Of a DNA stretch of 52,137 nt, positions 7,969 to 15,658 are shown piece after piece. A program made the translations under genes and the position numbers. The notes below the pieces were generated by a model. The model searched no databases. It had not been told where the DNA came from and worked only from the letters and a program-made list of their open reading frames with translations. The stretch is from Clostridia bacterium (GTDB taxonomy: Bacteria > Bacillota > Clostridia > Oscillospirales > Acutalibacteraceae): positions 1 to 52,137 of the forward strand of contig JAFRPB010000159.1 in NCBI GenBank assembly GCA_017429345.1. The letters are read 5' to 3'. The first letter of the stretch is position 1. Each line of letters begins with the position of its first letter.

Positions 7969-10506
7969 TCAGGTCGATCGCCGCTTTGGCCTGGGCCAGC
8001 GCGGCTGCGACGGCGTCGGCGTCCTGCGCGGCGTCAATGGCTTCTTTTCCGGCGCTGATCGCGGCGGCAAGCTCGAGCTGCCTGCCCGGTTCGTAATCCG
8101 CGGCGTTTTTATAAGAATCCAGACCGCTTTCGCGTCAGTCTTGACGATATCAAGCTGCGTGGGGAACACCGTCAGCGACACGTCGGCAAAGGGGCTCGCG
8201 AAATCCATTTTATAATCGCCGTTAAACTGCTCGCTGAACACCTTGAGCGTGTAACTGCCGGGATTCAGCGCGGGCAGGTCCAGAGTGATCTCACCGTTTG
8301 CGGATGAGGGCTGCACAAGACGGCCGTAATAAAACGCGTCGCCGGCGGCGTCCGTCAGGATCGCGGAGACGTATTCGTTCGCGCCCACCTTCGCGCCGCT
8401 GTAGTGCAGCGTTATACTTTCTTCCCCGCAAACGAGCGACGCCGCCGTTTCGGTCACGGAGAAGCTGCGCGATTCATCCCGCATCGTCAGCGTCCATTCG
8501 TTGCCGGTATAAGCGGGGATCTCATAAAGGCTTCCGAGCGCTTCCGCGAACGTCTTGCCGCCTTCCGCGGCGGCGGTGAAGAGAACGTTGCTCTTATAAA
8601 GACTGATCGCGGGACGCACGGCGCAGGTCTTGTTTGTTGTACTTACGCCTTCGTTGCTGATCTGACCGTTCCGATCGACGTACTTGGCGGAGTATTGCGC
8701 GTCGCCGGCAGAGAGGAGCCACCAGGGGTTCGGCTGATCGGCTCCGTAAGAAGCATTGGCGATCCCGGAGCGCCCGCCGGACGCCGCATACGCGGTATCC
8801 GTCGCGACACGGGCGGCGTCCGAATTAAATCCGAAGTTCCCGTTCGCAGCGTCAGAGTCGGTGATCAGGAATACCCGGTCAGAACCACCTTGTATATATT
8901 TTTGGGGGATCGCCCCGATCTCGGCGTCGGTGAACGCAGTGTGAATGAAGTTGTCGCCCGTGTAGTCGCGCTGCAGTCTGTTATAGATCGACGAGTACCC
9001 GTTCAGCCACGAGCGCAGCGTGCTGGTGTTCCACGTATAGTCGGCATTTTCCGCGTCGTTGATCACATACCTGTCGAGATTCCGGTCGGCAAGCAGGATC
9101 ATATCATTCTGGTACCACGCTGCGTAGGATTTCAGAAGACGCCACTTGATGGGCTCAACTTTAAATCCGCCCGCACCGTCGCTGCTCTGTTTGTAGCTGC
9201 CGATGTATATCATGGTCTGCTGCCCGCCTACGAGGTTCGCCGCATCGTTGTTTTTCATAAGCTGCAGCGCTTCGGGCGTCTTGACCGTCAGAGCCACGTC
9301 CGCAAAGGCGCCGGCGTAGTCCGTATTGTAATCGCCGTTATACTGCTCGCTGAATACCTTCAGGGTGTAGGTCCCGCCGGTAAGCGCGGGCAGGTTGACC
9401 GTGACCTCGCCTTCTGCGGCTTCGGGCTGCGCGACCCTGCCGTAGTACAGGGCGTTCCCGTTCGCATCCGTCAGGATCGCGGAGATATATTCGTTTTCGC
9501 CGACCGTCGCGCCGCTGTAATGCAGCTTTACCGGTCCGCAGGAAACGTTGCCCAGGGTAGATCCCCTCACGGTGAACGCAGTTTCCTCCACGGCAAGCTC
9601 GCGGGTAGCGTCGAGCAGCGTCAGCTTCCACGCGCCGTCGGAGCAGTCTCCGATCGCGGCAAGCGCCCCGCTGCCCTGCTTGCCGCCCTCGGCGGCGGAG
9701 ACGAAAAGAACGGAGTTCAGATCCACGTTCAAAGCCGGACGGATCGAGATACCTCCGGTGTTAATGCCGAGCACCATGTTACTCACAGAGCCCCAAATCG
9801 TGATAAGATTTGCAAAACGATAGTCGGAGCCGAATGTGCGGATCCAATATCCGTTTTTTTCACCGGGATTCATCCTCGAAGAATTGTTGCGCCCGCCTCC
9901 GGCACAGTATGCGGTGACCGTCGTGACACGCGCCGGATCCTCGGCGTAGGGATCGCTCGCAAAACCGTACGCCGTGTTCGACAGTTCATTGATAGAGAGC
10001 GGGAACACCTTGTCCGCCGTGTTACCGGACGTACCGTCGTCAGCGTTCTGCAGCTGCGTCTCGGCGATTGCCGCTTTTTCGCCCGCGCTGAACGCGCTGC
10101 CGATAAAGCTGTCGTCGGCATAGGCTTCGCCGTAGCCGTTCAGCCACGCACGCAGGGTGCAGGTCTCCCACGAGACGTATTCGTACGCCTCATGATAATA
10201 TACATGGTCAAGGTCCTGATCCGCGAGCAGGAACAGCTTCCCGTCCGCGTTCGAGAGCACGCGCCATTTGATGGGATCGACGTTGTAGCCGGTCTGCTTG
10301 CTGCCGCTCTGCAGATATTCGCCGAACCAGACGGATCCGTTCTGTCTGTCGGCGATCTCCACTTCGCCGTTCTGCACAAACTGCAGCGCCTTAACCGACG
10401 TTTCCTCTGCATGCGCCTTCGGCAGCGCCGTCGACAGCAGCGCCGCGACCGGCAGGCAGGAAAGCATCAGGCAGAGCGCCAGAAAAATGGAAAGTGCTTT
10501 TTTCAT
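7969..10506 (-). CDS. giant secreted repeat protein, 5' part (signal peptide, two DUF6273-like domains, FIVAR start)
   Basis: The ATG follows a GGAGG site. The product starts with a clear signal peptide (MKKALSIFLALCLMLSCLPV, cleavage near residue 32). Two related modules follow, at about residues 40-270 and 410-640. Each has the IKWRVL...LLADxxLD...TLRAWLNGY pattern of DUF6273-type clostridial surface proteins. Each module is followed by a beta domain containing LHYSGAxVGxNEYxSAILTDAxG and ending with YTLKVFSEQ. After KTDAKA (about residue 794) the frame becomes low-complexity Arg/Pro/Ser sequence, the mark of a shifted frame. The minus-1 frame instead reads a FIVAR-like sequence and joins the 2198-7936 frame. 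The intact protein would be about 2,770 residues. Confidence 0.85.
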   Translation of the reverse strand: MKKALSIFLALCLMLSCLPVAALLSTALPKAHAEETSVKALQFVQNGEVEIADRQNGSVWFGEYLQSGSKQTGYNVDPIKWRVLSNADGKLFLLADQDLDHVYYHEAYEYVSWETCTLRAWLNGYGEAYADDSFIGSAFSAGEKAAIAETQLQNADDGTSGNTADKVFPLSINELSNTAYGFASDPYAEDPARVTTVTAYCAGGGRNNSSRMNPGEKNGYWIRTFGSDYRFANLITIWGSVSNMVLGINTGGISIRPALNVDLNSVLFVSAAEGGKQGSGALAAIGDCSDGAWKLTLLDATRELAVEETAFTVRGSTLGNVSCGPVKLHYSGATVGENEYISAILTDANGNALYYGRVAQPEAAEGEVTVNLPALTGGTYTLKVFSEQYNGDYNTDYAGAFADVALTVKTPEALQLMKNNDAANLVGGQQTMIYIGSYKQSSDGAGGFKVEPIKWRLLKSYAAWYQNDMILLADRNLDRYVINDAENADYTWNTSTLRSWLNGYSSIYNRLQRDYTGDNFIHTAFTDAEIGAIPQKYIQGGSDRVFLITDSDAANGNFGFNSDAARVATDTAYAASGGRSGIANASYGADQPNPWWLLSAGDAQYSAKYVDRNGQISNEGVSTTNKTCAVRPAISLYKSNVLFTAAAEGGKTFAEALGSLYEIPAYTGNEWTLTMRDESRSFSVTETAASLVCGEESITLHYSGAKVGANEYVSAILTDAAGDAFYYGRLVQPSSANGEITLDLPALNPGSYTLKVFSEQFNGDYKMDFASPFADVSLTVFPTQLDIVKTDAKAVWILIKTPRITNRAGSSSLPPRSAPEKKPLTPRRTPTPSQPRWPRPKRRST
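8120..8130 (-). other. Apparent one-base deletion (frameshift) inside a FIVAR-like domain
   Basis: On the minus strand the coding reads GAC GCG AAA GCG then GTC TGG. Inserting one G in the GG pair at 8124-8125 gives GCG GGT CTG GAT TCT, encoding AGLDSYKN, and restores one frame across the whole locus. It could be a sequencing or assembly error in a short G run, a real mutation, or slippage. Confidence 0.75.
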
Positions 10507-10649
10507 TGCGGTTTCCTCCGTTTCAAAATATGGTTTATTATATATTTTCGGGTTATTTGCCTCGGAAATATCCCGAGTATGCCCGTGATCGTATTATAAC
10601 ACATTATTTTCCGAAATGCGCGAATCTTACAGAATTGTAAGATTCAGGC

Positions 10650-10817
10650 TGTAAATTCCGATTTATGCGCAAGCGCATAAATCAGAATTTACAGGCATTA
10701 GGCATTGGGAATTAGGCAATAGACATGTCAAATATACGCTGTGCGCCTCGGTCATTACCTAATGCCTATTGCCTGCTGCCTATTGCCTTTCATCCCGATA
10801 AATCAGAATTTACCGGG
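10650..10817. repeat. Heptamer/hairpin intergenic repeat, copy R1
   Basis: A 20-bp hairpin with one mismatch (10650-10693, tip CAAG) is followed by units GGCATTA, GGCATTG, GGAATTA, GGCAATA (10694-10721). A conserved core then contains ACGCTGTGCGCCTCGG, followed by a complementary run of CCTAATG/CCTATTG units. It closes with a near-palindrome beginning CCCGATAAATCAGAATTTAC (10794-10817). A separate palindrome GAATCTTAC/GTAAGATTC lies at 10622-10645. It sits between the GH16 stop and the giant protein start; a TATAAT on the minus strand at 10594-10599 could be that gene's -10. Confidence 0.85.
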
Positions 10818-10830
10818 TTCTTTCCGCAAA

Positions 10831-11706
10831 TCATCCGTCCCCGGAAACAGACCCATACCGATACGCCCGCACGTAATCGACGACAAAATCGACGGGGAAC
10901 GTGTCGGGCGCATTTTTTGTGATCTCTCCCGACCATCCGGGGAAGGGCTTGCCCCCGACGCCGTCGATCTCCACCGACAAAAGAAGATATTCCGGCGCTT
11001 CCGATACGCCGCCGAAGCGGCTTCTGCCGGTTTCTCTGCCGTTGACGTAAAAAATATACCCTTCCTCGTTCCATTCGACCCCAAAGGTATTGTACTGCCG
11101 GTAGGGGTCGTTTGCTTTTGTCACGGCGACGTTTTTATAGCGGTGCCCCGCCCCGTAGCCGCCGTAATGCAGATTCGAGGTGATCAGATCATTCTCTTTC
11201 TTTTTTAAGATCCTGTGCCATAACGGGGATTCGAACACGTCGATCTCCGTGCCTTTTCTGCCGGGCACGAAATCGCGGACCGCCTCGCTCGAGAGCCAGA
11301 ACGCCGCCCACAGACCCTGCGCCGCGGGCAGGATGCACCGGCACTCGAAATAGCCGTATTTCTGCTCGAACAGTCGCCGTGTGTCGATCCTGTCGCAGTA
11401 CCACCCGGGGCCGTATTTGCCGTCTTCCTTATACTCGGTGCGGATGATGAGATTGCCGTCTCTGAGAAACGCCTGACCGGCGTCCCAATACCCGCCCTTC
11501 CGTTCCCCCTGACGGAAATGCGTCCAGACTTCGGGGTTCAGCGTATCTCCGTCAAAATGGTCTTCAAAGGTCAGCGTGAATTTCGAAAGATCGAGCTTGT
11601 TTGTATTTTTATACGGTTTTTTTGCACGGTATACGACGATCCCGCGGTGGATCAGATCAATAGAGCGGTTGATGAACTTGTCGAACAGGTGTTTCAATTC
11701 AGACAA
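10831..11706 (-). CDS. glycoside hydrolase family 16 protein
   Basis: This 291-residue enzyme has the GH16 fold signature: LTFEDHFDGDTLNPEVW at about residue 44, then the active-site strand GTEIDVFES. Glu154 would be the nucleophile, Asp156 the helper and Glu159 the acid/base. The family retains beta-1,3/1,4-glucan or galactan specificities; which applies here cannot be read. The first 35 residues form a short amphipathic helix and basic stretch without a clear signal peptidase site. It is divergent from a related GH16 gene at 11875 across a shared operator region. Confidence 0.92.
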   Translation of the reverse strand: MSELKHLFDKFINRSIDLIHRGIVVYRAKKPYKNTNKLDLSKFTLTFEDHFDGDTLNPEVWTHFRQGERKGGYWDAGQAFLRDGNLIIRTEYKEDGKYGPGWYCDRIDTRRLFEQKYGYFECRCILPAAQGLWAAFWLSSEAVRDFVPGRKGTEIDVFESPLWHRILKKKENDLITSNLHYGGYGAGHRYKNVAVTKANDPYRQYNTFGVEWNEEGYIFYVNGRETGRSRFGGVSEAPEYLLLSVEIDGVGGKPFPGWSGEITKNAPDTFPVDFVVDYVRAYRYGSVSGDG

Positions 11707-11770
11707 CTCCCGTCAAATTATCTATTTTTTTATCGCGCAGGTTTACAAGATACAGCATATCACCCTATCA

Positions 11771-11852
11771 TTAACAAATTGTTTACTTTTTAATGACCAT
11801 TTGTTAATAATTGCAATAGTATTATATAATTGGTTCATTTTTGTTAACAAAA
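11771..11852. promoter_or_regulatory. Shared control region of divergent GH16 genes with TTGTTAA palindromes
   Basis: TTAACAAA (11771-11778) and TTTGTTAA (11800-11807) form an inverted pair, and TTTTGTTAACAAAA (11839-11852) is a perfect 14-bp palindrome just before the plus-strand gene. A TATAAT at 11825-11830 with TTGTTA at 11801-11806 (18-bp spacing) is a candidate plus-strand promoter, so the palindromes flank or overlap it as operators would. The regulator is not identifiable here. Confidence 0.55.
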
Positions 11853-11874
11853 TGTATGAAAGAAGGGGATCGGA

Positions 11875-12756
11875 TTGGGATTCAACCGACAGCTGGCGGA
11901 TGCGAAATTTGAGAATACCGTCATCAAATCCGTGAACTCGCTTCTGCTCGCGTTTCACAAATCGAAAGCCGGGCGAACGGGGGAAAAGATCAATACCGAC
12001 GATATGGTCCTCACGTTCGAGGATCATTTCGACGGGGAGGAGCTGAACTGGGATATCTGGCGGGCGCACAATTTCTTCGGCGTCCGCAAGGGCGGCTACT
12101 GGACCGCCTCGCAGCTGCGTCTTGAGGACAGCAATCTCGTCATTACGACGGAGTATCTCGAGAACGGCGAGTTCGGTCCCGGCTGGTACACCTCCGGCAT
12201 CGAAACGGAGGACAAATTCGAGCAGAGATATGGCTATTTCGAGTGCCGCTGCAAGCTCGCGAAGGGGCAGGGACTCTGGTCCGCGTTCTGGATGATGAAC
12301 AAAAACGTGGACAAGGTCGTGGGGCACTCCCGCAACGGCGCGGAGATCGATATTTTAGAGTCGCCGTTCTGGTTCCTGGGCGAGGGCAAACGCAATCTCG
12401 TCACGCTGAACCTGCACTACAACGGCTACCGCCTGCACACGAGATATAAAAACGTGGGCATCTTCGAGCTGGACAACGACCCGTATGAAAACTACAACAC
12501 CTACGGCGTAAAATGGACGCCCGACGCCTATACATTTTATATTAACGGCTACGCGGTCGCGAAGACCTCCTGGGGCGGCGTTTCGGAAAAGCCCGAATAC
12601 CTGATCCTCTCCTGCGAGGTGGACGGCGGCAGCGCCATGACGACCAAGGGGTGGTCCGGGTATATCGAGCGGAACGACAGAAAGACGTTCAAGGCCGAAT
12701 ATTTCGTGGATTATGTAAGAGCATATCAATTCAAGGATCAGATCAAAGGAGAATGA
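11875..12756 (+). CDS. glycoside hydrolase family 16 protein
   Basis: The 293-residue protein is a close paralogue of the divergent GH16 protein: LTFEDHFDGEELNWDIW near residue 46, GWYTSGIE, KFEQRYGYFECRCKL and the catalytic motif AEIDILES with Glu157, Asp159 and Glu162. The start is a TTG preceded by GAAGGGG at 6 bp; no ATG fits. The N-terminus is an amphipathic helix rather than a normal signal peptide, so export is uncertain. The stop is 3 bp before the ATG of the lipase-like gene, and it heads the run ending at 19669. Substrate likely a beta-glucan or galactan-type polymer (family inference). Confidence 0.92.
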   Translation: MGFNRQLADAKFENTVIKSVNSLLLAFHKSKAGRTGEKINTDDMVLTFEDHFDGEELNWDIWRAHNFFGVRKGGYWTASQLRLEDSNLVITTEYLENGEFGPGWYTSGIETEDKFEQRYGYFECRCKLAKGQGLWSAFWMMNKNVDKVVGHSRNGAEIDILESPFWFLGEGKRNLVTLNLHYNGYRLHTRYKNVGIFELDNDPYENYNTYGVKWTPDAYTFYINGYAVAKTSWGGVSEKPEYLILSCEVDGGSAMTTKGWSGYIERNDRKTFKAEYFVDYVRAYQFKDQIKGE

Positions 12757-12759
12757 GAA

Positions 12760-14700
12760 ATGAAAAAGCTGTTGTCTGTATTTTTAAGCCTCGTGCTTGT
12801 TCTGCTTGTCATGACGCCCCTGGCCTCGGTCGCGCAGGCGGCGGGGGCGCGCGACTACCCCACAATCATCGTGCCGGGGTATTCGTCCTCGGACCTGTAT
12901 ATCGACGGCGAGCAGCTGTGGGGGCTCGACAAGGAAGCCATTCAGAATACGCTGCTTGAAAAGATCGCGCAGTACGGCAGGGGTCTCGGCGAGCTCGCGC
13001 TGCAGCAGCCGGACTACCTCTGCGACGTGCTGGGACAGGATATGATCGACTACGTGGGCAGGCTTGCCATGAATCCGGACGGATCGAGCGTCTATGACGT
13101 TGAGACCTACGACCAGAGTCCGGAGTACACGAAGTTTTCGTATCTGTATTCCCATGAAAACGGCAAGCACATCCATGAGCACGAGATCATGAAGGATATC
13201 GCGAAGCAGTACGGCTCGAACGGCAACGACCGTCTTTTCGCCTATCAGCAGGATTTCAGAATGTCGCAGGTGGATCTTGCGGCGAACCTTGACCGCTATA
13301 TCGACGCGGTGCTCGAATACACCGGCGCAGAGAAAGTGAACCTGATCGCCGTCAGCCACGGCGGGCAGACCGTCGCCGCGTATCTCTCGATGTACGGCCA
13401 AGAGAAAAACGTGATCAACAATATCCTGATGATCGTGCCCGCCATCGGCGGCGTCGCCCCGGCGTACGATCTGATGAGCGAGAACGTCGTTCTGGATGAG
13501 GAGATCCTGCTTCAGTACTTCGAGAACTCCGAAATGATGGAGGAAGATCTCGAATGGCTCGTGCGCGCGAATGAGTTCGGTATTCTCGACGACGTATGCA
13601 ACACGCTGATGCACCGTTATATCAAGCGCATCATCGGCTACTGGGGCAGCGTCTGGGATTTCGTTCCCGCCGAGTATTACGACGCGCTCAGGGATGAGCT
13701 GCTTGACCCGGTCGAGAGCGCGCCCCTGATCGAAAAAAGCGATTATTTCCATCACGAGATCCTGCCGAACCTCGCCGACACGTTCTCCGCGTGCCTTGAC
13801 GAGGGCATGAATATCTATATCGTCGCCGGTTCCGGCATGCCGAGTCTGACCGGGCTTCAGGAGCAGTCCGATTTCATCGTGCCGGTCAGCTCCTCCACGG
13901 GCGCAAAGACCGCGCCTTTCGGCAAGCGGTTCAATGACGGTTATCCGCAGGCGGGCACGGTATGCGCGGACGAGTCGCACAACCACGTATCGCCCGATAT
14001 GTGCCTCGACCTCTCGTGCGGGTATCTGCCCGATCAGACCTGGGTCGTCAACGGCATGTTCCACGGCATGACGTGGAAGGATCCCTACTGTCAGGACCTG
14101 TGCAAGAAGCTTCTGTTCTCGGACGAGCGCGCGGACGTGACGACCTATGAGGAATTCCCGCAGTTTAAATACAGCTCCTGCATGATCTACTCCGTGACCG
14201 CTTCTCTGGATCATTCCCCGCAGGGGTACTGGAGCAAGGAATATACCGCGCTGACGGTCACGAACCTTTCGCAGAAGTATAAAATGCGGCTGATCTCGAT
14301 CTCCGTCGACGGCATCGGCGCGCCGTTCGACACGGGGTTCGACGTAAAGGGGATCGTCAATATCGAGCCCGGCGAATCCTATACCGTACCGATGCGGGAT
14401 TCGGTCCCATCGGTCAGCGCAAAAACCGCCGATATCACGATCACGTATTCGCTGAGCGGCAGCAAGACGCCGCTCGGCACGAGAACGCTGGTATTTACGT
14501 TAACGGGCGGCAAAGCGCCCAAATACGACGAGGCGAAGCCTTATACCGACGCGCTGCATGAAACGGGGTTTGACAAGCGCGTCGAGGGCGGCATGGACGA
14601 CGTGCTGAAACGTCTGGGCATTTTTGAATTTTTCAAAATGATCGTCAATTCCATCCTCGCCATGTTCCGCACGCTCAGAGCGACGCTGATACTTATCTGA
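12760..14700 (+). CDS. secreted alpha/beta hydrolase, lipase/LCAT-like
   Basis: A 646-residue secreted protein with a textbook signal peptide ending AQAAGA near residue 30. TIIVPGYSSSDLYIDG resembles the lid/oxyanion region of lecithin:cholesterol acyltransferase-like and esterase proteins. NLIAVSHGGQ places the nucleophile at Ser199 in a slightly altered GxSxG (AxSxG). The Asp/His partners are not assigned with certainty. A C-terminal beta region (about 470-590) is followed by an aromatic, amphipathic end (IFEFFKMIVNSILAMFRTL) reaching almost the last residue, like other secreted proteins in this window. An AAAGGAG site precedes the ATG. Likely an extracellular lipase or esterase acting with the adjacent GH16. 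Confidence 0.8.
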   Translation: MKKLLSVFLSLVLVLLVMTPLASVAQAAGARDYPTIIVPGYSSSDLYIDGEQLWGLDKEAIQNTLLEKIAQYGRGLGELALQQPDYLCDVLGQDMIDYVGRLAMNPDGSSVYDVETYDQSPEYTKFSYLYSHENGKHIHEHEIMKDIAKQYGSNGNDRLFAYQQDFRMSQVDLAANLDRYIDAVLEYTGAEKVNLIAVSHGGQTVAAYLSMYGQEKNVINNILMIVPAIGGVAPAYDLMSENVVLDEEILLQYFENSEMMEEDLEWLVRANEFGILDDVCNTLMHRYIKRIIGYWGSVWDFVPAEYYDALRDELLDPVESAPLIEKSDYFHHEILPNLADTFSACLDEGMNIYIVAGSGMPSLTGLQEQSDFIVPVSSSTGAKTAPFGKRFNDGYPQAGTVCADESHNHVSPDMCLDLSCGYLPDQTWVVNGMFHGMTWKDPYCQDLCKKLLFSDERADVTTYEEFPQFKYSSCMIYSVTASLDHSPQGYWSKEYTALTVTNLSQKYKMRLISISVDGIGAPFDTGFDVKGIVNIEPGESYTVPMRDSVPSVSAKTADITITYSLSGSKTPLGTRTLVFTLTGGKAPKYDEAKPYTDALHETGFDKRVEGGMDDVLKRLGIFEFFKMIVNSILAMFRTLRATLILI

Positions 14701-14741
14701 AAATCAGAACAGAAAATCCGAAAATCAGAACAGAAAATCCG
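14700..14741. repeat. Exact 21-bp tandem duplication
   Basis: Two identical 21-bp units beginning AAAATCAGAACAG lie head to tail directly after, and overlapping by one base, the stop of the lipase-like gene. They contain no recognisable hairpin or promoter. Confidence 0.85.
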
Positions 14742-14779
14742 AACCGAACGATTCCCTGTAAAAGAAAGGGGGACGCGCG

Positions 14780-15658
14780 TTGTCCGAATGTCCGAACTGC
14801 AAAAATAAGATCGGCCTGCTCTATCTGAAACAAAACTGCCCGCACTGCGGCGTAAATCTGTGCTTTTATAACTATGAGGAAAACTTCAACCGAGACGCAA
14901 AAAAAGCGGAGCTGTCCCTTGCGCGGATCAATATATTCATCGCGCACCTCAAGGCGTCGTTCATCGGCTCGAGACTGACGGTGGCGCGGCTTTGCGTGAT
15001 GCTTTTGCCCGTCGCGTCCTTTCTCGTGCCTTACGGCAAGGTGATCTTTTCGCAGCCGTTTCTGCACGGCAGCGTCTCGCTTTCGGCGTTGGGGCTTTAC
15101 GGAGCTTATGAAGACGGATATCTGCCCTATATCCTGTCCATGACGGGCAGCGCGGTGAACGGCAGGGCGTTTCTGCTGCTCACCTTCGCGCTCTGCGCGC
15201 TTCTGCTCGCCGCCGTCGCGGCGCTCCTGATCTTCTTTCTGACGCTGCTCTGCTTTTTAAGCGTGAAAAAAATGCATAAGGTCCTTGCGGGGACCGCCGT
15301 CGCCGGCGCTGTCCTTTCGGCGCTGTCCTTTGTGCTGACCGCGGTATTCGCTTCTTCCGCAAGATCCCTTGACCTGATTTCCGGCGAGGCGTTTCCCGGG
15401 TTTCTCGTTTCAGTCCTGTTCTTCGCGGCTGTCGCTCTCATCAATATCCTGATCGGCAAAAAAGGCCTTGCGATCGTATATCACGAAGGCGACGAGGAAC
15501 GGGCGGCGATCGCGAAAAAGGTCCGGGCGGGAGAGCTCAGCCTCGCCGATCTGCCGCAGCCTGTCGTCGAAACGGCGGAAACAGAAAAAATCCGTCTGGA
15601 GATCGAAAAACAGCAGGCGCTTTACCGCGAACGGGAAGAAGGTGACGGCTCTGCGTAA
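14780..15658 (+). CDS. zinc-ribbon membrane protein of unknown function
   Basis: The start is TTG with a GAAAGGGGG site. The 292-residue product opens with a zinc ribbon (CPNCKNK...CPHCG, four Cys within residues 4-24). About five or six hydrophobic segments follow between residues 70 and 225. The cytoplasmic tail is charged, rich in Glu/Lys, and probably coiled (about 230-292). I do not recognise a named family. It overlaps the next gene by 17 bp. That gene's product also has a membrane helix and a four-Cys cluster, so the two probably form one membrane complex (inference). Confidence 0.8.
   Translation: MSECPNCKNKIGLLYLKQNCPHCGVNLCFYNYEENFNRDAKKAELSLARINIFIAHLKASFIGSRLTVARLCVMLLPVASFLVPYGKVIFSQPFLHGSVSLSALGLYGAYEDGYLPYILSMTGSAVNGRAFLLLTFALCALLLAAVAALLIFFLTLLCFLSVKKMHKVLAGTAVAGAVLSALSFVLTAVFASSARSLDLISGEAFPGFLVSVLFFAAVALINILIGKKGLAIVYHEGDEERAAIAKKVRAGELSLADLPQPVVETAETEKIRLEIEKQQALYREREEGDGSA

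Noticed and set aside
8404-10599. Plus-strand 731-codon ORF
   Set aside because: Antisense to the signal-peptide and DUF6273-like coding region, with no ribosome site and Arg-rich composition.
12784-14214. Minus-strand ORF of 476 codons
   Set aside because: Antisense to the lipase-like gene, whose signal peptide, nucleophile motif and ribosome site are convincing.
15468-15641. Upstream extension of the Big2 protein
   Set aside because: The extra 58 residues overlap the zinc-ribbon membrane gene in another frame and are Arg/Ser-rich; GTG at 15642 gives a normal membrane-helix start.
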